Assembly (NCBI GenBank): GCA_946480785.1
Contig: CAMLLD010000051.1
Span: forward strand, 1-48,343
Length of the DNA stretch: 48,343 nt
DNA from: an uncultured Blastocatellia bacterium
GTDB lineage: Bacteria; Acidobacteriota; Blastocatellia; Pyrinomonadales; Pyrinomonadaceae
Direction of reading: 5' to 3'
A model generated the notes under the pieces. It had not been told where the DNA came from, did not search any database, and saw nothing but the letters and a program-made list of their open reading frames with translations. Shown piece after piece: positions 8,112 to 16,196 of the stretch. The number at the start of each line of letters is the position of its first letter. Positions within the stretch are counted from its first letter, which is position 1. Position numbers and translations under genes: made by a program.

Positions 8112-8626
8112 CTAGAATTCTTTGCGATTTTTCAGAGCTTTTAAGATTCCCGCATATTTCAGCTCATATGCGTCTGAATACCTTTTGAATCCGTCTATAT
8201 CTTTTTGATCGAACATCCCCGAAATGGTAGTGGCTGCGTTCATTTGAAGCAGTTCGAAGAGAGGTGAGTGGTCGTGAGAAACTAGATTGCCGTTAGCCTC
8301 GTGTAAGTTGCGCTTTGTTAGGCCGCACTGACCCGGTTGTATTCTCGGTCTCCCATTTTGATTGTCACCCAACATCCTAACTAGTTGCCGCGAAGGCTCG
8401 TCGTTGGCGCTCCTCACGAATAAGATTCCCGAATCCGAGACGAAGAATCCATCAACTCTGGAATTCGGTTGTTCGCTCAGATTCTGATTTTGCAAGATCG
8501 TATAGCCAGCTTGATAGAACTGATCTAAAGCACGAAGCGCGCGACGCTCATCTCGCATCAGACTTTGAATCCTGAAATGTCGAGAAACGCCACGAAAGTA
8601 TTTCCATCGTAGTCGTCAATGGGCAC
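8112..8626 (-). pseudogene. Class III nucleotidyl cyclase-like protein, frameshifted and internally deleted
   Basis: A GTG at 8626 has an excellent ribosome site (AAAGGAG at 8632-8638) and opens a frame reading VPIDDYDGNTFVAFLDISGFKV before TGA at 8560-8558. The downstream frame from ATG 8558 continues LMRDERRALRALDQFY..., which joins perfectly if one base is restored in the AAA run, giving FLDISGFK-SLMRDERR. FLDISGF matches the first metal-binding Asp of class III cyclase domains; VDGFFVSDSGILFVR carries the second. The later segment GRPRIQPGQC follows too soon after that strand, so the middle of the cyclase domain looks deleted as well. It precedes the ATPase gene by four bases. An alternative is a 22-codon leader with TGATG reinitiation. 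Family assignment is from memory of related proteins. Confidence 0.6.
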
Positions 8627-8812
8627 GAAAGCTCCTTTAGATTCAAATCTTCGCTTCTACACTGAACTCTTTAGGAATAAAGCATCCTTCACCGGATTAA
8701 GGTGTGAAGGAGCTAATAATCGTAAGTCCGATCAGAGCACTTTGACTGACCTTCTTTTACCACATTGACGGGGTGATAGGCGAGTGATAGCAACAGGCCG
8801 GAAGCAATAACC
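8627..8812. other. Promoter-side intergenic region of the island
   Basis: The stretch 8627-8943 has no intact gene. 8627-8812 should hold the promoter of the minus-strand island operon. It contains the ribosome site of the cyclase-like gene and an imperfect inverted repeat around 8689-8714 (CCTTCAC ... GTGTGAAGG) that could be a hairpin or operator. I see no convincing -35/-10 pair. The rest is the fossil peptidase end and the terminator listed separately. Confidence 0.4.
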
Positions 8813-8881
8813 AAATACAAAGTGGACCATTCGTGGAACGACGGCACTTACGCCGATTTTTGTCATTGCATCCACGATTAG
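8813..8881 (+). pseudogene. Fossil 3' end of a second SH3/cysteine-peptidase gene
   Basis: These 69 bases align without gaps to 3973-4041, the last 23 codons of the intact peptidase gene (57 of 69 identical by hand count), including the shared TAG. Read in frame it gives KYKVDHSWNDGTY then ADFCHCIHD, against KYHVDHWWNDGTY then EEFGHWIHD in the intact gene. Three changes (two Trp and one Gly lost) and the missing body show decay. It stands in the same position relative to a terminator and tRNA-Arg as the intact gene's end. Confidence 0.85.
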
Positions 8882-8895
8882 CGGACACTTGATAC

Positions 8896-8937
8896 AAACT
8901 AAAAGCGGCGGGCTTACTAAGCCGCCGCTTTAGTTTG
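8896..8937. terminator. Bidirectional hairpin terminator, second copy
   Basis: AAACTAAAAGCGGCGGGCTTA pairs with TAAGCCGCCGCTTTAGTTT apart from two single-base bulges, flanked by A- and T-rich ends so it can serve both strands. It is the counterpart of the hairpin at 4114-4143 and lies just beyond the 3' end of tRNA-Arg, which it probably terminates. Confidence 0.7.
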
Positions 8938-8943
8938 TCCTGT

Positions 8944-9020
8944 TGGTGCACCCGGCATGATTCGAACATGCGACCCCCTGATTCGTAGTCAGGTACTCTA
9001 TCCAACTGAGCTACGGGTGC
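8944..9020 (-). tRNA. tRNA-Arg (anticodon ACG)
   Basis: Read on the minus strand: acceptor GCACCCG / CGGGTGC, D-arm GCTC...GAGT, anticodon arm CCTGA-CTACGAA-TCAGG giving anticodon ACG, a short variable loop, and T-arm GCATG-TTCGAAT-CATGC. Discriminator A is at 8947 and CCA is encoded at 8946-8944. All four stems pair fully, so it is functional. Its 3' half from the anticodon loop onward is the attachment site duplicated at 4158-4199. ACG is the usual A34-to-inosine decoder of CGU/CGC/CGA. Confidence 0.96.
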
Positions 9021-9125
9021 GAGAGCGGTAATAATAAAGGCTAAGGCCGAAATAGTAAAACGCGCGTTGTGAGCCACTCGACGAACGTTCGTGACAAACA
9101 ACAGCGACCGTGTTGCCCGTGAAAT

Positions 9126-10145
9126 TCAGCGCGCGTAGTAGCCGGGTTTCGTGCGCGCGGTCAGGTCGGATTGCACTACCTCAACCCGGATCTCGTGCCA
9201 CTTCCCGCGCACGCGCTCGCCAGGCGCCTGGTACGCAACCGTGTAGAGTGTCCGCAGATTCGCGGCCACTTCGCGATAGAGTTGCGCCATGTACTCCAGG
9301 CGGTTGATCTCGTTCAGACGCCCGCCGGTGCGATCGGCTAACGACTGCAAACGCGCGCGCGCTGCCGCGTAGATGCCCGTGATATTCGGCGACGGTAACG
9401 GCAAGCGCTTCGGATCACCCGACGGCAACGCGAGCGGATAGATCGTCACACCTAAACGATCCGCATCCGCAAGCACCGAAGCAAAATCATTACTAGCCTC
9501 CGGTTTGATCTTCGCAAGCGCTTCCTCATCAGTTTGCACATCCGCGAGTGTCGCGCGGTCGACATTGCGCAGGCGCGTGTCGAGGCCATCGGTCAACACC
9601 ACGATCGCTTTGCGTCGTTTGCCTTCCTTCTCGAGTTCCTTCAACGCATATTTCAGCGCGTCGTAAAAGTGCGTCTCGCCGGCGCCTTCAGCGATCTCGA
9701 TCGCATACGCGGTTTTCTGTCGATTCTCAGAGAAGCCGCTCAGCGATTTGATCTTCGCGTTGAACTGCACGACCGCAACGCGATCTTCCGGCGCGAGCGC
9801 GTCGAGAAAACGCTGGCTCGCGAGTTTCAACTGCTGGCGAAAGTTCAACGTCGATCCCGACATATCGAGCAATAGCACGAGACTAAACGGCGCTTCGACC
9901 GGCTCGAAGTGTTGAATCGACTGCTTCACACCGTCTTCGTAAATAACAAAATCGTTCTTGGTCAACGAGGTGACGGGTCTTCCCTGCTTGTCGACGACGC
10001 CGACGTTGAGCTGCACGAGCGAGGTTTCGGTTTTTATTACATCGTCGACGTCCTGCGCGGTCGCAGTGGTGACGCAAAACAGGATCAGAAGCGCAAAAAA
10101 CGCGAGCCGCTGCCAGAAGGTATAAAGGTAATTCTGGTATTGCAT
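9126..10145 (-). CDS. Secreted VWFA-domain protein
   Basis: 339 residues. N-terminal signal/anchor segment (hydrophobic LAFFALLILFCVTTATA, residues about 14-30). Residues 45-85 are the VxDxxGxxVxxLxxxDFxxYEDGxxQxIxxF lead-in that goes with acidobacterial 'VWFA-related' proteins. The VWA domain follows with a complete MIDAS: D94-x-S96-x-S98 in DMSGS, the Thr in GETHF, and the Asp in LTDGLD. It should bind a divalent metal and a protein ligand outside the membrane; the partner is unknown. Monocistronic, transcribed away from the zinc-ribbon gene at 10303, with the shared 157-bp gap holding promoters. Confidence 0.85.
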   Translation of the reverse strand: MQYQNYLYTFWQRLAFFALLILFCVTTATAQDVDDVIKTETSLVQLNVGVVDKQGRPVTSLTKNDFVIYEDGVKQSIQHFEPVEAPFSLVLLLDMSGSTLNFRQQLKLASQRFLDALAPEDRVAVVQFNAKIKSLSGFSENRQKTAYAIEIAEGAGETHFYDALKYALKELEKEGKRRKAIVVLTDGLDTRLRNVDRATLADVQTDEEALAKIKPEASNDFASVLADADRLGVTIYPLALPSGDPKRLPLPSPNITGIYAAARARLQSLADRTGGRLNEINRLEYMAQLYREVAANLRTLYTVAYQAPGERVRGKWHEIRVEVVQSDLTARTKPGYYAR

Positions 10146-10241
10146 GTGTAAATCGGAAGAGTATGCCCGCCGGGGCTCAATTTTTCAAACGCGCGAAATT
10201 CGGACGTTTTTACGGGTGTAACGGTTGCTTGCGGGCGCGGT

Positions 10242-10247
10242 TATAAT
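10242..10247 (+). promoter_or_regulatory. Candidate -10 element (TATAAT) for the zinc-ribbon gene
   Basis: A consensus TATAAT lies 56 bases upstream of the ATG at 10303, in a GC-rich surrounding where it stands out. No good -35 sits at 16-18 bases; TTGCTT at 10225-10230 is too close. The ribosome site AGGAAGGA follows at 10288-10295. Confidence 0.4.
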
Positions 10248-10302
10248 GCGCGGCGGTTAGTTTAAAAGAGACCTCACAACCTCATCAGGAAGGACCTCAT
10301 AC

Positions 10303-10785
10303 ATGTCGATCCTCACGAGTTATCGTCCGAATTTTTGTTGCGAGTGCGGCCACAAGATCGTGCGGCTGCGCTGGTTTGTTTGGACCAGTCGCAAGTTCTG
10401 CGACAAGTGCTTTCGCAAGTTTGCGAAGTCACAGTGGCTGCGTCCAACGCTCTCTCTGTGTGCGTTGTTACTCTTCGGCGTCCTGCTCGGACGTGGCTGT
10501 CGGCGCGCACCACCACCGTTGATCATCGAGCGACCCGCGCCCGCACAGGGCTCAACAACACAAGCACCGAAAAGCGGTTCAGCAACAACGAGCGGTCCAA
10601 GTGCTATAGGCCAGGCAACAACCACCGGGACGACGCCAACGACAACAGACGACGTCTACATGTGTGGCGCGCGCACAAAGAAAGGCACCCCGTGTTCCCG
10701 CCGCGTACATGGACCAGTACGCTGCTGGCAACACAAAGGCATGCCTGCGATGCTGCCGCCAGAGAAGCTGCTTGTTAAGGAGTGA
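10303..10785 (+). CDS. Small membrane protein with zinc-ribbon motifs at both ends
   Basis: 160 residues. The N-terminal cytoplasmic part has two CxxC knuckles, CCECGHK and FCDKCF (zinc ribbon). One membrane segment follows (LRPTLSLCALLLFGVLLG, about residues 46-63), then a Pro/Thr/Ser-rich linker. The C-terminal domain has CGARTKKGTPCSRRVHG...CWQHKG, a C-C-C-H metal site that I recognise from small uncharacterised bacterial proteins. No function can be named. AGGAAGGA gives a good ribosome site. The Uma2-family gene follows 37 bases after the stop. Confidence 0.75.
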   Translation: MSILTSYRPNFCCECGHKIVRLRWFVWTSRKFCDKCFRKFAKSQWLRPTLSLCALLLFGVLLGRGCRRAPPPLIIERPAPAQGSTTQAPKSGSATTSGPSAIGQATTTGTTPTTTDDVYMCGARTKKGTPCSRRVHGPVRCWQHKGMPAMLPPEKLLVKE

Positions 10786-10822
10786 CCAGCGTGCTAACTT
10801 ACTTCACAACTGGGAGGACAAA

Positions 10823-11428
10823 ATGCAAGTTTTAGAGAAACCTGTCCTGATCAATTTCTCACCACTCAAGCGTTACACACTCGAAGAGTTTTGGGCTTTG
10901 CCTGAACGCGAGGATCGCGTGCGCTACGAACTCATCGGAGGACATCTTTTTATGGTTCCGCCACCTAACCCGCCTCACGGGGACCTCGCGGCGAATATGA
11001 TGAAGGCAATAACGAAGTTTCTGTTGACTAATAAAGTCGAAGGCCAAATTTATTTTCCGCGCGAGCCTATTTACATTCGAGCAGAACATTCAACTTACCT
11101 CGAACCGGACATGATGTACGTGTCAGACGAATTGCGACAAAAGATGGGTTCGAGAAGAACATCGGCCGACATCGTCTTTGAATTTCTCTCGCGGCGCACG
11201 AATCTTTACGATCGCACCACCAAAGCGGACACGTACCTCACGCTCGGCGTGAAAGAGTTGTGGCTCGTCGATCCAGTGACTGAAACGATCGAGGTGCATC
11301 ACCCGAAAGAAACCAGCGACACACTCGTGTGGGAGATCTACGTCTACGAAAAAGGCGAGCACGCGAAATCTCGCGTGCTCGCTGGTGGGGAAGTTTCCGT
11401 AGACGAGATCTTTCGCGATCTCGTCTAA
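10823..11428 (+). CDS. Uma2 family (DUF820) putative restriction endonuclease-like protein
   Basis: 201 residues from the ATG at 10823, chosen because GGGAGGACAAA precedes it; the longer frame to 10664 overlaps the upstream gene and has no ribosome site. Typical Uma2 order: YTLEEFWALPE at the N-terminus, YELIGGHLFMVPPPNPPHG, then a PD-(D/E)XK-like core with EPDMMYV (P95-D96), VFEFLS (E120), TTKADTYLTLGVKELWLVDP (K134). Uma2 proteins are abundant in cyanobacteria and acidobacteria. They are predicted nucleases and most have no known role. It may be cotranscribed with the zinc-ribbon gene. Confidence 0.9.
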   Translation: MQVLEKPVLINFSPLKRYTLEEFWALPEREDRVRYELIGGHLFMVPPPNPPHGDLAANMMKAITKFLLTNKVEGQIYFPREPIYIRAEHSTYLEPDMMYVSDELRQKMGSRRTSADIVFEFLSRRTNLYDRTTKADTYLTLGVKELWLVDPVTETIEVHHPKETSDTLVWEIYVYEKGEHAKSRVLAGGEVSVDEIFRDLV

Positions 11429-11436
11429 ACAGACAA

Positions 11437-14400
11437 TCAATTCCGGCCTTGCTCGGTCGTCTTCGAGATCGGACGGTTATTGATCGTCTTCACCGGCGCG
11501 GGCGGCCGCGGGGGCAGCTTCACCGGCGTCTTCAACTTCGCCATCACCTCGGTGATCGCGCGTTCGAGTTGCGGATCTTTGCCGGCGATCACGGACTGCG
11601 GATCGTTCTCGACTTCGATATCCGGATCCACGCCGTAGCCCTCAATGATCCATTCGCCGTTCTTGTTCGCGAGCCCAAACTCCGGCACGTTGACCACACC
11701 GCCGTCGATCAATGTGCCGCGGTTCGTGATGCCGACAACACCGCCCCACGAACGTTTGCCAATCAATGGACCAAGTCCCGCCTCGCGGAACATCGACGGA
11801 AAAATGTCGCCGTCAGACGCGGAGTTCTCATCCAGCAGCGCCGCCATTGGACCAATGAACACGCCGTCAGGATACGTCGTGCCTTCGTCGCTCGTGCGCG
11901 AGTAATTGATGCCGAGCAACTTGCGCCGCAAACGCTCTATCAGCATCCGCGACACGTTGCCGCCGCCGTTCGCACGCACGTCAACGATCAAACCTTCCTT
12001 CTGCAGTTGCGGGTAGTACCACTTGATAAACTCGCGAATGCCCGCCGCGCCCATGTCCGGCACGTGCAGATAACCAACGCGCCCGTTAGTCGCCTGCGAA
12101 ACGCGCTCACGATTGCGGTCCACCCAATCGAGATAGATTAGATTTTGTTCGTCGGTGATCGGCTTGTACGAAACAGTGCGCGCGCCCTGCATCGACGGCA
12201 CTTTATTCAGCGTGAGCTGCACCGGATTGTCCGCCTTGTTTCGCAACAGGCGGTAAATATCGTCAGTCGGTTTCAACTCTTCGCCGTCGATCGCCAACAC
12301 GTAATCGCCGACGCTCGCATTCACGCCGACTTCCGTCAGCGGCGAACGATAAATATCTTCCGCATTCTCGCCGCCAAAGATCTTCGTGATGCGATAACGG
12401 CCGGCTTGCTTGTCGACTTCGAAACGCGCGCCCGGCAAGCCGTAGCGCGGCCGCGGCGGAATCTGAAAATCGCCGCCGTCGATGTAAGCGTGCTGGATCG
12501 TCAACTCCGAGATCATCTCGCTGATCACGTAGTTCAAATCGGATCGATGCCCCACGTACTTCAGCAACGGTTTGTATTGCTCGCGCAATGCGACCCAGTC
12601 GAAACCGTGCATGTTCGGAACGTAGAACCAATCGCGATAACGCCGCCAAACTTCGTTGAAGATCTGGTTCCACTCTTCCTGTGGAACGCGATCGACATAC
12701 AGTCCGGAAGTCGACACCGCTTTGCGCGTACGCTCGCCTTGCGGCGTCGCGTCGTAAAGATTGAAACCCGGGCCCTGGGCCACGAGCACCTTCGAACCAT
12801 CGTCGGAAAGAACGTAACCACGCATGTCTTCGACGAGCGTCGTCTCTTTGCGATCCTTGATCGAATAGATGCGCAGCGACGTGGGCTTATCACTCTGGCG
12901 ACCGTAGTAACCCGCGCCACCCACGACGTAAAGCAGATGTCCGGTCTTCGCGGCGAGTCCGCCGTAGTTGTCGGCGGCGAGCGGCACGCGCGCGACGCGT
13001 TCGACGATACCGGCGAAGTCGATGTTCATCGTTGCCGGCGGTTTCGGCGCGGCCGCTTCCGGCTTCTGTTCCGCCGGCGCGGGCGTGGCCGCCGCAGGCG
13101 AAGGTGATTCGGCCGGCTTTTCAGACGGCGCAGGAGACGCCGCAGGCTTCGCGGAATCATCAGCTGTCTTCGTTACCGTTACTTCGTCACTCTCCGGTGG
13201 AAACGGATTCTTCACGTCTTTACGGAGCGCGAGCGCATAGATGTACGTATCGCGATTCGTCGCGTAGTTGAATTCGATGTTCGAAAGCTGCGGCGCATAC
13301 TCGCGATCGCTGAGGTAGTAAAGATAGTTACCCTGCGGATCCCACGCCGGATTGTAAGAGTTGAACGATTCGTCGGTGACGAGATGCACTTGATTATCGC
13401 CGGCGCTCCAAACGTACACGCCGGTGAACGGATTCTTGTTGGCCATCGAGAACGCGAGGAAGTTGCCGCGCGGCGACCAGGTGTAATCACGAATCTGGCC
13501 GCGCGTGTTATCAGCGATCTCCACGACCTTGCGATCCGCCATCGTCAACACGTAAAGCTTTCCGTCTTTGTCGCTGAACGCGATCCGTTTGCCGTCGGGC
13601 GCCCACTCCGGCCCGTAACGCATCGCGGCGCCGCCGTGCGTCAACTGCTCCGCCGGCTTCGAACCGTCCTGCGCGATCACGTAGAGCTCTTCTTCGCCGC
13701 TCATGTCGGAGATGAAAGCGATCTGCGAACCGTCAGGCGACCAACTGGCCCACTTGTCATGCGCGCCGGAAGAATGCGTCAAGTTTCGCGTCGGTCCTTT
13801 TTCGATCGGAGCAGTGAACACATCGCCACGTCCGACGAACAACGCGCGTTCACCTTTCGGACTCAACGCCACCGACTCGATCAGGTTCGCTGCCGACACA
13901 CGACTCGGACGCCGCGCGTTACCTTCGTCAGGCACGTTGATCGAAATGGGCGTGCTCTTGTGCGTGCGCGCGTCCATCACGACCAGCTCGCCGTTCAACT
14001 CGTAAACGATCTGGTTATCGTTGTCCGAACTGGGCCAACGCACGTCCCACTGATTGCTGCTGGTTATTTTTGAAGTGCGCCCGTTCGACACTGTATAAGC
14101 GTAAAGATTGAAATGACCGTCGCGATCGGAGTTGTAGAAGATCGTATCGCCGAGCCACATCGCATCGCGCGTCGCACGCGGACCTTCGGTGATGCGCTTG
14201 GCAGCGTTGGTCTTCAGATCGTAAATGTAAAGCTTATTGGCCTCGCCACCGCCGTAACGTTTCTCCGAACGAAAGTCGCGCGACTGCGGCGAGTAGACCA
14301 TCTCCTTTTCATCCGGCGAAAAATCACCGGAACCCGCGGTCGGCATCGGCAACGCTTCCGCTGGACCACCATCGACCGAAACTGAATAGAGCCGCGCGAT

Positions 14401-14835
14401 CGGTAGCGTCCACGAATCACGCAGCGAGCGGAAGAAGATCCGTTTACCGTCGCGGCTCCAGCCAAACACCTGGTTGTCATAACCCCAGCGCGGCGCGAGC
14501 GGTCCCTTCGCCGGATAAAACGTGAGCTGGCGCGGCTCGCCGCCGGTGCTCGGCACGACGTAGACCTGTTCGTCGCCGTCGTACTGGCCCGTGAACGCGA
14601 CCCATTTTCCGTCAGGCGAGAACTTGCCAAACACTTCGACGCCGGGATGCGACGTCAAATGGATCGCAGTGCCACCCGTAGCGGGCGCGGTCCAAAGATC
14701 GCCCGCGTAAGTAAAGACCACGCGGTCGCCCTGAATATCGGGAAACCGCAGCAACTTCGTTTGGGCGTTAGCGGTGAAAGCAAAAAGAAGAGGGAGAGCG
14801 AGGGTAATAAGAGCAAAGCGATTCTTACTGAGCAA
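11437..14835 (-). CDS. Tricorn-type S41 peptidase with beta-propeller and PDZ domain
   Basis: 1132 residues with signal peptide (ALITLALPLLFAFTANAQ). Residues about 28-540 are TolB/WD40-like propeller repeats with many GxWxxFxxDxxG blades. A Pro/Ala/Lys/Glu-rich linker (about 555-600) leads to the tricorn C1-PDZ-C2 peptidase part. The catalytic Ser/Asp pair lies in ENSASDGDIF (about residue 1003), the His in IQHAYIDGGD (about residue 780), and GKRSWGGVVGI follows. Tricorn-like enzymes degrade oligopeptides; this one is exported. The Ser before the His in archaeal tricorn is Gln here. TTG is the start, with GGAGGTAA seven bases upstream. It is the last gene of an operon with three amidohydrolases (five bases after the stop of the nearest). 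Confidence 0.9.
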   Translation of the reverse strand: MLSKNRFALITLALPLLFAFTANAQTKLLRFPDIQGDRVVFTYAGDLWTAPATGGTAIHLTSHPGVEVFGKFSPDGKWVAFTGQYDGDEQVYVVPSTGGEPRQLTFYPAKGPLAPRWGYDNQVFGWSRDGKRIFFRSLRDSWTLPIARLYSVSVDGGPAEALPMPTAGSGDFSPDEKEMVYSPQSRDFRSEKRYGGGEANKLYIYDLKTNAAKRITEGPRATRDAMWLGDTIFYNSDRDGHFNLYAYTVSNGRTSKITSSNQWDVRWPSSDNDNQIVYELNGELVVMDARTHKSTPISINVPDEGNARRPSRVSAANLIESVALSPKGERALFVGRGDVFTAPIEKGPTRNLTHSSGAHDKWASWSPDGSQIAFISDMSGEEELYVIAQDGSKPAEQLTHGGAAMRYGPEWAPDGKRIAFSDKDGKLYVLTMADRKVVEIADNTRGQIRDYTWSPRGNFLAFSMANKNPFTGVYVWSAGDNQVHLVTDESFNSYNPAWDPQGNYLYYLSDREYAPQLSNIEFNYATNRDTYIYALALRKDVKNPFPPESDEVTVTKTADDSAKPAASPAPSEKPAESPSPAAATPAPAEQKPEAAAPKPPATMNIDFAGIVERVARVPLAADNYGGLAAKTGHLLYVVGGAGYYGRQSDKPTSLRIYSIKDRKETTLVEDMRGYVLSDDGSKVLVAQGPGFNLYDATPQGERTRKAVSTSGLYVDRVPQEEWNQIFNEVWRRYRDWFYVPNMHGFDWVALREQYKPLLKYVGHRSDLNYVISEMISELTIQHAYIDGGDFQIPPRPRYGLPGARFEVDKQAGRYRITKIFGGENAEDIYRSPLTEVGVNASVGDYVLAIDGEELKPTDDIYRLLRNKADNPVQLTLNKVPSMQGARTVSYKPITDEQNLIYLDWVDRNRERVSQATNGRVGYLHVPDMGAAGIREFIKWYYPQLQKEGLIVDVRANGGGNVSRMLIERLRRKLLGINYSRTSDEGTTYPDGVFIGPMAALLDENSASDGDIFPSMFREAGLGPLIGKRSWGGVVGITNRGTLIDGGVVNVPEFGLANKNGEWIIEGYGVDPDIEVENDPQSVIAGKDPQLERAITEVMAKLKTPVKLPPRPPAPVKTINNRPISKTTEQGRN

Positions 14836-14840
14836 GAAAG

Positions 14841-16196
14841 TTACCTCCGATTTTTGAACGCGTCGTTCAATTCTGTGTGTCTACTGGTTAACACCACGGG
14901 ACGGCCATCTATGAACAAATATCGTATGTGAGTGCGAATTTCGAGGAGATCGCCGTCAGTAACGACGAGATTCGCCATCTTGCCCACGTCGATTGAGCCC
15001 AAACGGTCAGCCACGTTCATGATTTGCGCGGGATAAAGTGTCACGGATTTCAGTGCTTCAGACTTTGAGAGGCCGTAGGCGGCGGCCATTCCGGCGTAAA
15101 GCGGCAGGTTCCGCACCTCCGCGCCCGGATCTCCAGTGGAAATGCAGAAACGCACGCCGGCCTGCTGAAGTTTCGCGGGATTCTCATAAAGCGTGTCGTA
15201 GAAGTCATCTTCACGCAGTGGCAACGAGAACACGCCCGTCAAGATCACCGGCACGTCCTTCTCTTTCAACAGACTCGCGGCCTTCCACGCGTCGTCGCCG
15301 CCGAGAATGATTGGCTTCAGTTTCATCTCCTCGGCAAAACGGATCGCGCCCCGAATCTCCGCTTCGCGATCGGCGCGAAACAGCACTGGCCGCTCACCGC
15401 GAACGTACGGCACGAGCGCCTCGAGCACGACGTTCTGATCCGGCCGCGGCAACGATCGATCTTTGGCGTAAGCGTCCTGTGCGCGGCCGTAAGCTTCCGC
15501 GTCGCGCAGCGTCTTGCGCAGGCGATCGAGCTCGCGCGCGTTCTCTTCCAACCTTTCCGAGAGGTTCACGGGTGCTTGTTGGAAACCGCCGAACGGGGCG
15601 CCACCGCCGGCGACGCGCGGATAGTTGATTACCAGCGCGGCGTAAGGAACAACTGCCATCTCCTTAGACGACGTGCCGAGCAGATTGATTAACGCCGCCT
15701 GGCCGGAAATCAGCCCGCCGGTCGGCGCGGTCAACGTGTTCGTCACACCTTCGACGCGCGTTACCGCGATGTGCGCGCTGTGTGGATTCACAGCGACGAT
15801 GGCTTTCGCGTTGGGATTGAAATCGCCGACCTCTGCGAGGTCGACGGTGCCGTTTGCGCCTTGCGGCACTTCGACGAGCCCCATGTTTGTGCCCGCGTCG
15901 ATCATGCCGGGATAGACGGAGAGACCGCGGCCGTCGATCGTTTGCGCGCCGGCGGGAACGTTGACGCTCGCGCCGACCGCTTCGATCTTGCCGTCGCGAA
16001 TGACGACCGTGCCGTTTTCGATGTCGGGTCCGCTGACGGTGACGATGCGCGCGTTGCGAATGGCGAAGGTGCCGCGTGGCGGCAGCACGCCGTCCTGGGT
16101 TGTTGGGTTGCCGATCTGCTGGGCGAAGGTTGAGCCACAGATTACACAGATCGACACCGCAAGGGACACGTTCGCAAGTTTCTTTAGAAGGTTCAT
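14841..16196 (-). CDS. Amidohydrolase-like protein lacking metal ligands
   Basis: 451 residues, signal peptide ending ...CGSTFAQQ. The scaffold is that of imidazolonepropionase-like amidohydrolases: [34 protein letters not shown], and near the C-terminus [18 protein letters not shown]. The HxH after PGxID, which binds metal, is replaced by GTN, and the later His and Asp ligands are also not found ([17 protein letters not shown] instead). It is therefore either a non-catalytic partner or uses another mechanism. It overlaps the upstream amidohydrolase by ATGA and is followed five bases later by the tricorn-like gene. GAGGGAG precedes the start. The signal peptide is encoded by a dispersed repeat motif (see repeat at 16134). 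Confidence 0.85.
   Translation of the reverse strand: MNLLKKLANVSLAVSICVICGSTFAQQIGNPTTQDGVLPPRGTFAIRNARIVTVSGPDIENGTVVIRDGKIEAVGASVNVPAGAQTIDGRGLSVYPGMIDAGTNMGLVEVPQGANGTVDLAEVGDFNPNAKAIVAVNPHSAHIAVTRVEGVTNTLTAPTGGLISGQAALINLLGTSSKEMAVVPYAALVINYPRVAGGGAPFGGFQQAPVNLSERLEENARELDRLRKTLRDAEAYGRAQDAYAKDRSLPRPDQNVVLEALVPYVRGERPVLFRADREAEIRGAIRFAEEMKLKPIILGGDDAWKAASLLKEKDVPVILTGVFSLPLREDDFYDTLYENPAKLQQAGVRFCISTGDPGAEVRNLPLYAGMAAAYGLSKSEALKSVTLYPAQIMNVADRLGSIDVGKMANLVVTDGDLLEIRTHIRYLFIDGRPVVLTSRHTELNDAFKNRR
16134..16152. repeat. Dispersed ACACAGAT-type repeat inside a signal-peptide coding region
   Basis: CCACAGATTACACAGATCG on the plus strand, two near-copies of ACAGAT spaced by about nine bases. 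On the coding strand it supplies the SICVICG part of the signal peptide of the 14841-16196 protein. Similar sequence occurs at 17541-17571, 32956-32976 and 37874-37910. Confidence 0.5.

Larger units (their letters stand above)
4158..8989. mobile_element. tRNA-Arg genomic island carrying an R-M-like defence cassette
   Basis: The interval lies between two identical 42-bp copies of the tRNA-Arg(ACG) 3' half (4158-4199 and 8948-8989). Codon use and composition inside are visibly more AT-rich than in the flanking genes. Contents on the minus strand are a broken cyclase-like gene, a GHKL ATPase/nuclease and a DNA methyltransferase, the last two overlapping by one base. No integrase, recombinase or plasmid gene is visible, so the island is either non-autonomous or degraded. 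Its right end carries an extra 130 or so bases that resemble the chromosome on the left of the island (decayed peptidase 3' end plus terminator). Confidence 0.8.

Noticed and set aside
8556..8570. Programmed frameshift in the cyclase-like gene
   Set aside because: No slippery heptamer at TTCAAAGTC and no clear downstream structure; the extra missing segment fits gene decay better.
12477..12500. Loss of a tricorn catalytic Ser (Gln before the His)
   Set aside because: Bacterial tricorn homologues vary at this place, so it is not evidence of inactivity.
12145..13107. 320-residue plus-strand open frame inside the tricorn-like gene
   Set aside because: Arg/His-rich translation without motifs, no ribosome site; it is the antisense shadow of a long GC-rich gene.
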